This document shows positions 55,852 to 64,000 of a stretch of 64,000 bases of DNA, piece after piece. The notes beneath the pieces were generated by a model. The model was given only the letters and a program-made list of their open reading frames with translations, had not been told where the DNA came from and did not search any database. A program made the translations under genes and the position numbers. Numbering within the stretch: position 1 is the stretch's first letter; each line of letters starts with the position of its first letter. The DNA lies in NCBI RefSeq assembly GCF_029871235.1, contig NZ_SSOM01000036.1, positions 62,001 to 126,000 on the forward strand, written 5' to 3'. Source of the stretch: Pseudomonas sp. BN411 (GTDB lineage Bacteria; Pseudomonadota; Gammaproteobacteria; Pseudomonadales; Pseudomonadaceae).

Positions 55852-57123
55852 TCAGAACCTCGGCTTCCTGATTTTCCAGGCCGGGTCGTACTTGCGCATC
55901 TGCCGTGCGTCGTCGCGACTTCGGATGTCGATGGACAGGTACTGCTCATGGAGTTTGGCCAGCTGGTCCTGGTCCAGTTCCACGCCCAGCCCCGGCGCAC
56001 GGGTGATGCTCACGCAGCCATTGCGAATCGGCAGCTTGCCGCCCTTGATGACCTCCTCGTCCTCCTCCTGCCAGGGGTAGTGGGTGTCGCAGGCATAGGT
56101 GAGGTTGGGGACGGAGGCGGCCACATGGGCCATCGCCATCAGGCTGATGCCCAGGTGCGAGTTGGAGTGCATCGACAGGCCGAGGCCGAAGGTGTCGCAC
56201 ATCCGCGCCAGCGCCTGGGTGTCACGCAGGCCGCCCCAGTAGTGGTGGTCGGCGAGGACGATCTGCACGCTGTTCAGCGCCACGCTGCGGCGGAATTCCT
56301 CGAAGTCGGTGACCACCATGTTGGTGGCGAGCGGCATGCCGGTGCGCCGGTGCAGCTCGGCCATACCGTCTAGGCCGGGGGTGGGGTCCTCGTAGTACTC
56401 CAGGTCGTCGCCCAGCAGTTCGGCCATGCGCAAGGCGGTTTCCAGAGACCAGTTACCGTTGGGATCAATGCGCAGCGGATGGTTGGGGAAGGCCTTCTTC
56501 AGCGCCTTGATGCAGGCGACTTCGTGTTCCGGTTCCAGGGCGCCGGCCTTCAGCTTGATGCTCTGGAAGCCGTGGGCTTCGATCATGCGAGCGGCCTGGG
56601 CGACGATCTGCTCCGCGCTGAGGGCCTCGCCCCAGGAGTCCGGCGCGTAGGGCGCGTCGATGTGCTTGGCGTACTTGAAGAAGAGGTAGGCGCTGAAGGG
56701 CACTTCGGTGCGCACGGCACCGCCCAGCAGATCCACCAGAGGGATGTTCAGCGAGCGCGCCTGAAGGTCGAGGAAAGCGACCTCGAAGGCGGAATAGGCG
56801 TTGGCCACCTGCTTGCTGGGGTGCGAGCCCGGGGCAAGTTCGGCACCGGCTTCGGCCGGACCGAGGGCAGCGACGGTCTGGATGACGCGGGCACGCAGAC
56901 CGTTCAGGTCGAAGGCGTCCAGCCCGACCAGGCTGTCCTGCATGGCCTGCAATACCGCGAGGACTGGCGCGTCGCCGTAGCTTTCGCCAAGGCCGATGTA
57001 GCCGTTGTCGCTCTCCACCTCGATGATCGAGCGCAGCGCGAAGGGCTCGTGGATACCGCTGGCATTGAGCAGCGGCGCATCGCGGAAGGCGATGGGGGTG
57101 ACTCTGATTCGTTTGATCTTCAC
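55852..57123 (-). CDS. Second enolase-superfamily dehydratase (glucarate dehydratase-related)
   Basis: The 423-aa protein is a diverged relative of GudD. It keeps the full catalytic signature: SIKLKAG (KxK), RIDPNGNW, YEDPTPG, TNMVVTDF, ADHHYWGG and SMHSNSHLGIS (His). It should therefore be active, in contrast to inactive paralogues. GTG at 57123 (spaced 8 from a GGA) is the better start; a TTG at 57129 gives two more residues. A different aldarate (for example talarate or idarate) is a likely substrate, but this is inference. Confidence 0.82.
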   Translation of the reverse strand: MKIKRIRVTPIAFRDAPLLNASGIHEPFALRSIIEVESDNGYIGLGESYGDAPVLAVLQAMQDSLVGLDAFDLNGLRARVIQTVAALGPAEAGAELAPGSHPSKQVANAYSAFEVAFLDLQARSLNIPLVDLLGGAVRTEVPFSAYLFFKYAKHIDAPYAPDSWGEALSAEQIVAQAARMIEAHGFQSIKLKAGALEPEHEVACIKALKKAFPNHPLRIDPNGNWSLETALRMAELLGDDLEYYEDPTPGLDGMAELHRRTGMPLATNMVVTDFEEFRRSVALNSVQIVLADHHYWGGLRDTQALARMCDTFGLGLSMHSNSHLGISLMAMAHVAASVPNLTYACDTHYPWQEEDEEVIKGGKLPIRNGCVSITRAPGLGVELDQDQLAKLHEQYLSIDIRSRDDARQMRKYDPAWKIRKPRF

Positions 57124-57172
57124 GACCAATTCCTACCTGTGCTTGTTGTTGTACCGGTAGTCCCTGTTGAAG

Positions 57173-57195
57173 CGCGGGGCAGGCCCTGCCCCGCG
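57173..57195. other. Near-perfect intercistronic hairpin
   Basis: CGCGGGGCAGG-C-CCTGCCCCGCG is an 11-bp perfect stem, followed by TTTT on the plus strand only. In the minus-strand message it lies between the aldehyde dehydrogenase and the second dehydratase. There it has no T run, so it more likely protects RNA ends or tunes downstream expression than terminates. Confidence 0.6.
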
Positions 57196-57212
57196 TTTTC
57201 CGATGCGTCGGA

Positions 57213-58655
57213 TCAGCCTGCGATGTAGGTGGTCTTCACCGTGGTGTAGAACTCCTGGGCGTAGCGACCCTGCTCGCGAGGCCCGTAGGACGAACCTTTG
57301 CGGCCTCCGAACGGCACGTGGTAATCCACCCCGGCAGTGGGCAGGTTGACCATGACCATCCCGGCCTGGGCGTGGCGCTTGAAGTGGTTGGCGTACTTGA
57401 GCGAGGTGGTGGCGATACCGGCTGAAAGACCGAACTCGGTGTCATTGGCCAGCGCCAGCGCCTCTTCGTAGCCAGCTACGCGAATGACGTTGGCCACCGG
57501 GCCGAAGATTTCCTCACGGCTGATGCGCATGCCCGCCTCGCTGTCGGCGAACAGTGCCGGGGCGAGGAAGTAGCCATCGGTGTCGCAGCTCACGCGTTCA
57601 CCACCGGCCACCAGGCGCGCACCTTCGTCGCGGCCGATGTCGATGTAGCGCAGGTCCTGCTCCAGTTGGGCCTGGGACACCACTGGGCCGATGTCGATGC
57701 CGGTACGCAGGGCGTGACCGACACGGATCGAACGCATGCGCTCGGCCATGGCCTCGACGAAGCGGTCGTGGATGCCGGCGGTGACGATCAGCCGGCTGCT
57801 GGCGGTGCAGCGCTGGCCGGTGGAGTAGAAGGCGCTCTGGACAGCGAGTTCGACGGCGGTCTTGAGGTCAGCGTCGTCGAGGATCACCTGCGGGTTCTTG
57901 CCGCCCATTTCCAGCTGCACCTTGGCGCCACGGGCGACGCAGGTGGCGGCGATGCTGCGGCCTACACCGACGGAGCCGGTGAAGCTGATGCCATCGACGC
58001 GAGCGTCATTGACCATGGCGTCGCCGACCACTCGGCCGCTGCCCATCACCAGGTTGAACACCCCGGCAGGGAAGCCGGCGCGGGAGATGATCTCGGCCAG
58101 GGCCCAGGCGCTGCCCGGCACCAGATCGGCCGGTTTGAACACCACGCAGTTGCCGTAGGCCAGCGCCGGCGCGATCTTCCAGGCCGGAATGGCGATGGGG
58201 AAGTTCCAGGGGGTGATCAGTCCAATCACGCCCAGGGGTTCACGGGTGACTTCCACCGACACGCCGGGGCGTACGGACGGCACGATCTCGCCGTTCAGGC
58301 GCAGGCATTCACCGGCGAAGAACTTGAAGATGTTGCCGGCGCGAGCCACCTCGCCGATGGCTTCGGGCAGGGTCTTGCCCTCTTCCCGGGCCAGCAGCGT
58401 GCCCAACTCCTCGCGGCGGGAGAGGATCTCGCTGCCCACCTTGTCGAGGGCGTCGGCGCGGGCCTGGATGCCGGAGACCGACCAGGCCGGAAAGGCCGCA
58501 CGGGCGGCTTCGATGGCCTGGGCCACCTGGGCCGCGTCGGCCTGGGCGAATTCGCCCAGGCAGTCGGAGAGGTCGGAGGGGTTGATGTTGCGCGAGTAAC
58601 CGCTGCCGGCCACCCACTCCCCGCCTATGTAGTTGTCGAAGCGTTTCTCAGTCAC
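57213..58655 (-). CDS. 2-oxoglutarate semialdehyde dehydrogenase (ALDH family)
   Basis: This enzyme oxidises 2-oxoglutarate (alpha-ketoglutaric) semialdehyde, the product of KdgD, to 2-oxoglutarate. The 480-aa protein has the ALDH active-site set: N151 (in PWNF), E249 (LEMGG) and C283 (STGQRCTASS), and the SFTGSVGVG cofactor loop. It starts with GTG at 58655, 21 bp after kdgD. The pathway position supports the assignment more than the sequence, since succinate-semialdehyde dehydrogenases are similar. Confidence 0.9.
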   Translation of the reverse strand: MTEKRFDNYIGGEWVAGSGYSRNINPSDLSDCLGEFAQADAAQVAQAIEAARAAFPAWSVSGIQARADALDKVGSEILSRREELGTLLAREEGKTLPEAIGEVARAGNIFKFFAGECLRLNGEIVPSVRPGVSVEVTREPLGVIGLITPWNFPIAIPAWKIAPALAYGNCVVFKPADLVPGSAWALAEIISRAGFPAGVFNLVMGSGRVVGDAMVNDARVDGISFTGSVGVGRSIAATCVARGAKVQLEMGGKNPQVILDDADLKTAVELAVQSAFYSTGQRCTASSRLIVTAGIHDRFVEAMAERMRSIRVGHALRTGIDIGPVVSQAQLEQDLRYIDIGRDEGARLVAGGERVSCDTDGYFLAPALFADSEAGMRISREEIFGPVANVIRVAGYEEALALANDTEFGLSAGIATTSLKYANHFKRHAQAGMVMVNLPTAGVDYHVPFGGRKGSSYGPREQGRYAQEFYTTVKTTYIAG

Positions 58656-58676
58656 GAGCCTTCTCCTGGTTGCGGA

Positions 58677-59588
58677 TCACTGCGCGCCCTGGGCGTCGAT
58701 CAGCGCGGCGAGGCGCTCGTACTCGTCGGGCAGCAGGTCGGTCAGCGGAGCGCGAACGGGACCTGCGTCGTAACCGGCGATGCGCGCACCGGCCTTGACG
58801 ATGCTCACGGCATAGCCAGCGCGGCGGTTACGGATGTCCAGGTACGGCAGGAAGAAGTCGTCGATCAGTTTGCCCACGGTTTCGTGGTCGTCAGCGGCGA
58901 CGGCCTTGTAGAAGTCCATCGCGGTCTTCGGGATGAAGTTGAAAACGGCGGAGGAATAGACCGGAACGCCCAGGGCCTTGTAGGCCGCGGCATAGACTTC
59001 GGCGGTGGGCAGGCCGCCCAGGTAGCTGAAGCGGTCGCCGAGGCGGCGGCGGATGGAAACCATCAGCTCGATGTCGCCCAGGCCGTCCTTGTAGCCAATC
59101 AGGTTCGGGCAGCGCTCGGCCAGTTGCTCCAGCAGGGCCGGGGTCAGGCGGCAGACGTTGCGGTTGTAGACCACCACACCGATGTTCACCGACTTGCAGA
59201 CTTGCTCGACGTGAGCGGCCACACCTTCCTGGCTGGCTTCGGTCAGGTAGTGCGGCAGCAGCAGCAAGCCCTTGGCGCCGAGGCGCTCGGCCTCCTGTGC
59301 GTACTGGATGGCCAGGCGGGTCGGGCCGCCGACGCCGGCGAGGATCGGGACGCTACCGGCGCAGGTGTCGACGGCAGTCTTGATGACGGAGGAGTACTCA
59401 TCCGGCGCCAGGGAGAAGAATTCGCCGGTACCGCCCGCGGCAAAAAGCGCCGAGGCACCGTAGGGAGCCAGCCATTCCAGGCGACGGGCATAGCTTGCGG
59501 CGTTGAAGTTGCCGGCAGCGTCGAAGTCGGTAACGGGGAAGGACAGCAGCCCGGAGGAGAGGATGGACTTGAGTTCTTGTGGATTCAT
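58677..59588 (-). CDS. kdgD: 5-dehydro-4-deoxyglucarate dehydratase
   Basis: KdgD dehydrates and decarboxylates 5-keto-4-deoxyglucarate to 2-oxoglutarate semialdehyde. The 303-aa DapA-family protein has the AAGGTGEFF substrate loop, Y141 (VVYNRN) and the Schiff-base lysine K167 in IGYKDGLGD. The ATG at 59588 is chosen over a longer start at 59660. That region carries an operator and the promoter elements. It is the first gene of the aldarate operon. Confidence 0.95.
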   Translation of the reverse strand: MNPQELKSILSSGLLSFPVTDFDAAGNFNAASYARRLEWLAPYGASALFAAGGTGEFFSLAPDEYSSVIKTAVDTCAGSVPILAGVGGPTRLAIQYAQEAERLGAKGLLLLPHYLTEASQEGVAAHVEQVCKSVNIGVVVYNRNVCRLTPALLEQLAERCPNLIGYKDGLGDIELMVSIRRRLGDRFSYLGGLPTAEVYAAAYKALGVPVYSSAVFNFIPKTAMDFYKAVAADDHETVGKLIDDFFLPYLDIRNRRAGYAVSIVKAGARIAGYDAGPVRAPLTDLLPDEYERLAALIDAQGAQ

Positions 59589-59648
59589 TATTCGAGCACC
59601 CTGCGAAGCGGTTTGAGTAAGACCGGGGTAAACCGGCCCGAGAGATAC

Positions 59649-59676
59649 GTTATCGTACAACTAAAGATACTGCCAA
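59649..59676 (-). promoter_or_regulatory. kdgD promoter with overlapping GntR operator
   Basis: On the minus strand TTGGCA (59676-59671) and GATAAC (59654-59649) are 16 bp apart. The operator GTTGT-ACG-ATAAC (59661-59649) covers the -10 region, so repressor binding would block RNA polymerase. The site matches those at 59864, 59891 and 60888. Confidence 0.6.
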
Positions 59677-59863
59677 TCGCCGTTCATCCTCCTGTGCGCT
59701 CATCGCCCGCTATCTCGGTGTGACGCGCCCTACCCGCTTCCCTGCCGCACAAATGCTCTAAATCAAGGCATTAGCCCTTGAGCATGCCGGATACGGATGA
59801 ATCGACGACTGCGCAGGTGGCCATCTGTGGCCAGGCCATTCGACCCTGCGGCAATCCAAATCA

Positions 59864-59876
59864 GTTGTACGACAAC
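59864..59876. promoter_or_regulatory. GntR-family operator, perfect arms
   Basis: GTTGT-ACG-ACAAC, with perfect 5-bp inverted arms, is the best match of the four sites in the region. It lies 276 bp upstream of kdgD and may support repression by looping or serve a distal promoter. Confidence 0.6.
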
Positions 59877-59890
59877 ATATAACAGCAAAT

Positions 59891-59903
59891 CTTGTAGGAC
59901 AAC
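59891..59903. promoter_or_regulatory. GntR-family operator, tandem copy
   Basis: CTTGT-AGG-ACAAC lies 27 bp from the preceding site, a spacing of about 2.5 helical turns. It fits the same consensus with one arm mismatch. Confidence 0.5.
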
Positions 59904-59952
59904 TCCCCGACGGAAAAAAGTTGCGCCCTTTTCCCCGGGCGCACGACTGACT

Positions 59953-60029
59953 GCAGGGTGCGCTGTGCGCACCACCGCTGGATCAGCACCGGGCAACGTC
60001 CCACCACCGGTGCGCGCGGCGCACCAGAC
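59953..60029. repeat. Inverted repeat with GCGCACC arms
   Basis: GCAGGGTGCGCTGTGCGCACCACCGC and its mirror CACCGGTGCGCGCGGCGCACCAGAC form the ends. Together with the two operators and the terminator it accounts for most of the 427-bp gap between the kdgD promoter and the regulator gene. No coding region is supported there. Confidence 0.5.
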
Positions 60030-60040
60030 CTTCGACGTCC

Positions 60041-60070
60041 AAATAAAAAGGGCCGCTCGATGCGGCCCTT
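60041..60070 (-). terminator. Intrinsic terminator after the GntR gene
   Basis: On the minus strand AAGGGCCGC-ATCGA-GCGGCCCTTTTTATTT forms a stem and T tract, 19-48 bp past the regulator stop. It separates the regulator message from the aldarate operon. Confidence 0.88.
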
Positions 60071-60088
60071 GCTCTGCGCGGAATGTCC

Positions 60089-60877
60089 TCAGCCCTGCCG
60101 GGCCTTCTCGGCTTCTTCGTGCGCCTGGCGCAGCCGCTCGCGACTGTTGGTCAGGTGCAGGCGCATGGCCGCGCGGGCCGCGTCGCTGTCCTGACGGGCG
60201 ATGGCTTCGTAGATGTCCTCGTGTTCGCGACTCAGGCGAGCGAGGTAGTGCTCCCGGTCATCATGGGCGATACGCGCCGAATTGAGCCGCGTCCGCGGAA
60301 TGATGCTGGTGCCCAGGTGGGTCATGATGTCGGTGAAATAGCGATTGCCCGTGGCCAGTGCAATCTGCAGGTGGAACTGGAAGTCCGAGGCCACCGCGTC
60401 GGTGCCATGGGCGGCCTTGAGGAAGGTGTCCAGGGCTTCGCGCATCGTCGCCAGTTGCTCCGGCGTACGACGCTGGGCGGCCAGCCCGGCGGACTCCACT
60501 TCCAGGCTGATGCGCAGTTCGAGGATGGCCATGACATCGCGCAGAGTGACGATGGTCGCCGGATCGATACGGAACCCCATGGGGCTAGGTGTATCCAGCA
60601 CAAAGGTGCCGATGCCGTGGCGGGTCTCCACCAGTCCCGACGCCTGCAGCCGCGAGATAGCCTCGCGCACCACGGTGCGGCTGACTCCCTGGGCTTCCAT
60701 GATGGCGGACTCGGTGGGCAGCTTTTCGCCCCGCTTGATCACGCCATTCTGAATCTGTTGGGAGAGCTCGTTCACCAACTCCTGCGCCAGGCTGCGATGC
60801 TTGCGGCGCGGGCGTGGCTGGGTGCTTGGGTTGTCTATCACGAAGGTCGGTTCCGGTGAAAACTGAGGGTCCATCAT
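60089..60877 (-). CDS. GntR-family (FadR subfamily) transcriptional regulator of aldarate catabolism
   Basis: The 262-aa protein has a winged-helix HTH (about residues 28-95, with GEKLPTESAIMEAQGVSRTVVREAI) and a C-terminal FCD ligand-binding domain (about 108-235, with the metal-site FHLQIALATGN). It lies upstream of and in line with the aldarate operon. An operator sits 11-23 bp ahead of its start, suggesting autorepression. By analogy the inducer could be a pathway sugar acid such as 5-keto-4-deoxyglucarate; this is inference. Confidence 0.88.
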   Translation of the reverse strand: MMDPQFSPEPTFVIDNPSTQPRPRRKHRSLAQELVNELSQQIQNGVIKRGEKLPTESAIMEAQGVSRTVVREAISRLQASGLVETRHGIGTFVLDTPSPMGFRIDPATIVTLRDVMAILELRISLEVESAGLAAQRRTPEQLATMREALDTFLKAAHGTDAVASDFQFHLQIALATGNRYFTDIMTHLGTSIIPRTRLNSARIAHDDREHYLARLSREHEDIYEAIARQDSDAARAAMRLHLTNSRERLRQAHEEAEKARQG

Positions 60878-60887
60878 AGCCCAGCGA

Positions 60888-60900
60888 GTTGTACGATGAC
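60888..60900. promoter_or_regulatory. GntR-family operator at the regulator promoter
   Basis: GTTGT-ACG-ATGAC matches the consensus at 11 of 13 positions. It lies 11 bp before the regulator start, so binding would block its own transcription. Confidence 0.55.
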
Positions 60901-60935
60901 ACTCATCTACCGTTCCCTCGCTCGGCTCCAGAAAC

Positions 60936-60969
60936 GAAAAAGGCGCAGCCCGAGGGCTGCGCCTTTGTC
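60936..60969 (-). terminator. Intrinsic terminator after ssb
   Basis: On the minus strand AGGCGCAGCCC-TC-GGGCTGCGCCTTTTTCG forms a 10-bp stem with a T run. It lies 22 bp past the ssb stop. The complementary strand also carries a short T run, so it may work both ways. Confidence 0.88.
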
Positions 60970-60990
60970 TTTCCGCTTACGCGATTCGAC

Positions 60991-61476
60991 TCAGAACGGG
61001 ATGTCGTCGTCGAAGCTGTCGTAGTCCGGAGCCGGTTGAGCGGCGGGTTGCGGAGCCGGGCGCTGCTGCGGGGCGGACTGCTGCGGCTCACGCTGCGGGC
61101 GCGGAGCGCGCGGGGCGTCGCCTTCGCTGCCAGGACGGCCGCCGAGCAGCTGCATCTGGCCGTTGATGTCGACCACGATCTCGGTGGTGTAGCGCTTTAC
61201 GCCGTCCTTTTCCCACTCACGGGTGCGCAGGGCACCTTCGACGTAGACTTGCGAGCCCTTGCGCAGGTATTCGCCGGCGATTTCGGCGAGACGGCCGAAG
61301 AACACCACGCGGTGCCATTCGGTACGCTCCTGCTGCTGGCCGGTCTGCTTGTCCTTCCAGGACTCGCTGGTGGCCAGGGTGATGTTGGTCACCGCGTTGC
61401 CGTTGGGCAGATAGCGGGTTTCCGGATCACCACCGACGTTACCAACCAGAATGACTTTGTTAACCCCACGGGCCAT
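60991..61476 (-). CDS. ssb: Single-stranded DNA-binding protein
   Basis: SSB coats single-stranded DNA in replication, recombination and repair. The 161-aa protein has the OB-fold core (residues 1-110; [19 protein letters not shown]), a Gln/Pro/Ala-rich linker (about 115-150) and the acidic C-terminal tip DDDIPF that recruits partners. It lies 9 bp after the MFS gene, so the two are co-transcribed, with a terminator behind. Confidence 0.97.
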   Translation of the reverse strand: MARGVNKVILVGNVGGDPETRYLPNGNAVTNITLATSESWKDKQTGQQQERTEWHRVVFFGRLAEIAGEYLRKGSQVYVEGALRTREWEKDGVKRYTTEIVVDINGQMQLLGGRPGSEGDAPRAPRPQREPQQSAPQQRPAPQPAAQPAPDYDSFDDDIPF

Positions 61477-61485
61477 GACGTTCTC

Positions 61486-62880
61486 CTAGGCTTCAGCACA
61501 TTCCGGGCCCGATTCGATCAGGCGCTCCAGGGATGTGCGGTCCAGTTTTTCAGAATCCACTTTGATATAGATGGCCGCCTCTTCGGCCACCACGACGGCA
61601 TCCGCCACTCCGGGCAGTGCCAACAAACGCGCAACCAGGCCGCTATCGGCTACAGCGGCGGCGCCTAGCGGCAGGCGCAGGCTGGTTACGTACGGAGGTT
61701 CACGCATAGTAACAGCAATGGCCAACCAAATCGCACAGACCACCGCACAACCGACGAACACCGTCGACAGGCCGCCGTGCTGGAACAGCCAGCCGCCGAA
61801 AATGCCCCCTACAGCCGCTCCGAGGAACTGGCTGGTGGAGTACACGCCCATGGCGGTGCCCTTGCCGCCGGCCGGCGCCACCTTGCTGATCAGCGACGGC
61901 AGCGACGCCTCCAACAGGTTGAACGCGGTGAAGAAGACGATGGCGCCGAACACCAGCGCACGCAGACTGTCGCCGAACTGCCAGAAGAACAGCTCGCAGG
62001 CACAGAGCACGGCGACCGCACCGACCAGCACACGCTTCATCTGGCGCTTCTTTTCGCCGTAGATGATGAAGGGAACCATGCCGAAGAAACCCACCAGCAG
62101 CGCGGTGAGGTAAACCCACCAGTGCTCTTCCTTGGGCAGGCCGGCTTTCTCAACCAATGCCAGTGGCAGCGCGACGAAGCTGGCCATGAGGACGGCGTGC
62201 AGGGCGAGGATGCCGAAGTCCAGGCGCAGCAGGTCCGGGTGCCGGAGGGTGGGCAGCAGCGCCTGCCGCGCCACGCCGGACTCACGGTGCTGCAGCGGGT
62301 GGGCGGCACGCGGCACCATGGTGGCGATGATCACGATGCCGAACAGCGCCATGACGGCGGTGGCCCAGAACAGCCCGGACAGGCCGAAGGCACGGGTCAG
62401 CAGCGGCCCGACCACCATGGCAACGGCGAAGGACACGCCGATGCTCATGCCGATCATGGCCATCGCCTTGGTACGGTGCTGTTCGCGGGTGAGGTCGGAC
62501 AGCAGGGCCATCACTGCGGCGGAAATGGCGCCGGCGCCCTGCAGCACGCGGCCAGCGATCACGCCCCAGATGGAGTCGGCATTGGCCGCCAGGGCTGCAC
62601 CGGCAGCGAAGATCAGCAGGCCAATGTAGATCACCGGCAGACGGCCGATGCGGTCGGAAATGACGCCGAAGGGAATCTGCAGTACTGCCTGGGTCAGACC
62701 ATAAGCGCCGATGGCCAGGCCGATCAGGGCCGGGGTGGCGCCGGCAAGGTCCTGGCCGTAGGTGGCCAGCACTGGCAATACCATGAACATGCCGAGCATG
62801 CGGAACGCAAACACCAGGGCCAGGCCGCTGGCTGCGCGCGTTTCGCTGCCGCTCATGCGTTCTGAGTGGGAATCGTGCAT
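61486..62880 (-). CDS. MFS transporter with C-terminal extension
   Basis: The 464-aa protein has twelve membrane helices (residues about 15-390; GVISDRIGRLPVIYIG is the classic loop 2-3 motif) plus a soluble tail of about 70 aa. The tail (LLALPGVADAVVVAEEAAIYIKVD) resembles a small beta-alpha-beta domain. The tail distinguishes it from ordinary drug-efflux MFS proteins. It lies between ssb and uvrA as in other pseudomonads. The substrate is unknown. Confidence 0.88.
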   Translation of the reverse strand: MHDSHSERMSGSETRAASGLALVFAFRMLGMFMVLPVLATYGQDLAGATPALIGLAIGAYGLTQAVLQIPFGVISDRIGRLPVIYIGLLIFAAGAALAANADSIWGVIAGRVLQGAGAISAAVMALLSDLTREQHRTKAMAMIGMSIGVSFAVAMVVGPLLTRAFGLSGLFWATAVMALFGIVIIATMVPRAAHPLQHRESGVARQALLPTLRHPDLLRLDFGILALHAVLMASFVALPLALVEKAGLPKEEHWWVYLTALLVGFFGMVPFIIYGEKKRQMKRVLVGAVAVLCACELFFWQFGDSLRALVFGAIVFFTAFNLLEASLPSLISKVAPAGGKGTAMGVYSTSQFLGAAVGGIFGGWLFQHGGLSTVFVGCAVVCAIWLAIAVTMREPPYVTSLRLPLGAAAVADSGLVARLLALPGVADAVVVAEEAAIYIKVDSEKLDRTSLERLIESGPECAEA

Positions 62881-63026
62881 AGGTGCCTCGAGGGAAAGCG
62901 ATCGGGAGCTGCGTCATGCGCCCCTGTCTGGCTGGCCACCCGTCCTGGGTGCCCGGCTGTCGCCGGTGCCTGAAAAATGCCGCGCATTCTAGCAGTCCCG
63001 GCGAATTGCGACACGCTTGTGACGCT

Positions 63027-63056
63027 TTGCCGCGTTCAAGCGGCGGGCCGTATAAT
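63027..63056 (+). promoter_or_regulatory. Candidate sigma70 promoter of uvrA
   Basis: TTGCCG at 63027-63032 and a perfect TATAAT at 63051-63056 are 18 bp apart, 32 bp before the start codon. No LexA-type CTG-N10-CAG palindrome is visible in the 207-bp gap. Confidence 0.55.
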
Positions 63057-63087
63057 CGCGGGTTTCCGCCCGCCAAGTGAGGCCGTT

Positions 63088-64000
<913 letters not shown>

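Noticed and set aside
57666-59723. 685-codon plus-strand frame
   Set aside because: It is antisense to kdgD and the aldehyde dehydrogenase, both well supported.
59763-59996. 77-codon minus-strand frame upstream of kdgD
   Set aside because: It covers two operators and part of a repeat, has no convincing ribosome site and no protein-like pattern.

Overview
The window is chromosomal DNA of a high-GC Pseudomonas of the aeruginosa/resinovorans type. The evidence is gene content and order (nrdR-ribD-ribE-ribBA-ribH-nusB-thiL-pgpA; zrgA-like/ABC/oprG; cobN-cobW-cobM; ssb-MFS-uvrA), dense coding with many 1-4 bp stop/start overlaps, and families of short palindromic intergenic repeats. No rRNA, tRNA, CRISPR array, insertion sequence or prophage was seen. 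The only gene pair that looks acquired is a ccdAB toxin-antitoxin cassette.

Layout. (1) 120-6357: a single-chain biotin-dependent carboxylase and an epoxide-hydrolase-like enzyme lie directly upstream of dxs. (2) 6529-16346, minus strand: nrdR-ribD, an FMN riboswitch, then ribE-ribBA-ribH-nusB-thiL-pgpA, followed by a periplasmic solute-binding protein and a retropepsin-like protease. A separate unit is ribA, a small membrane protein and a BtuF-like binding protein. (3) 16459-25151: a lipoprotein, a methyltransferase, the thioredoxin-like chaperedoxin CnoX, a candidate Zur-controlled histidine-rich protein with an ABC exporter-like pair, OprG behind a candidate Anr site, and two nucleotide-sugar-type SDR proteins. 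(4) 25264-45749: a nearly continuous cobalamin block. It contains cobalt uptake (cbtAB), cobE, cobM, cobW, cobN, a BchI/ChlD-like chelatase pair, cobK, cbiD, cobL, and cobG-H-I-J, with three B12 riboswitches. A DAHP synthase with an aromatic-rich leader region and the ccdAB cassette are embedded in it. (5) 45938-50036: a FecI-type sigma factor, FecR and a TonB-dependent siderophore receptor. (6) 50339-60877: an aldarate catabolic cluster, with a GntR repressor and matching operator sites. Galactarate and glucarate dehydratases make 5-keto-4-deoxyglucarate, KdgD converts it to 2-oxoglutarate semialdehyde, and an aldehyde dehydrogenase makes 2-oxoglutarate. (7) 60991-64000: ssb, an MFS transporter and the start of uvrA.

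The cobalamin route is a hybrid. CobG, CobN and CobW mark the oxygen-dependent, late-cobalt pathway. CbiD, a CbiG-CobJ fusion and a BchI/ChlD-like pair replace CobF and CobS/CobT, which are not present here.

Most notable: upstream of the DAHP synthase is an undisclosed-looking control region, with a 39-codon leader ending in a cluster of Tyr/Phe/Trp codons, a strong intrinsic terminator and a second Tyr-rich leader. Also notable are the four repeated GTTGT-N3-ACAAC-like operators of the aldarate regulon, the doubled 10-bp palindrome upstream of ccdA, and a dispersed-repeat-like hairpin inside the variable arm of the FMN riboswitch.
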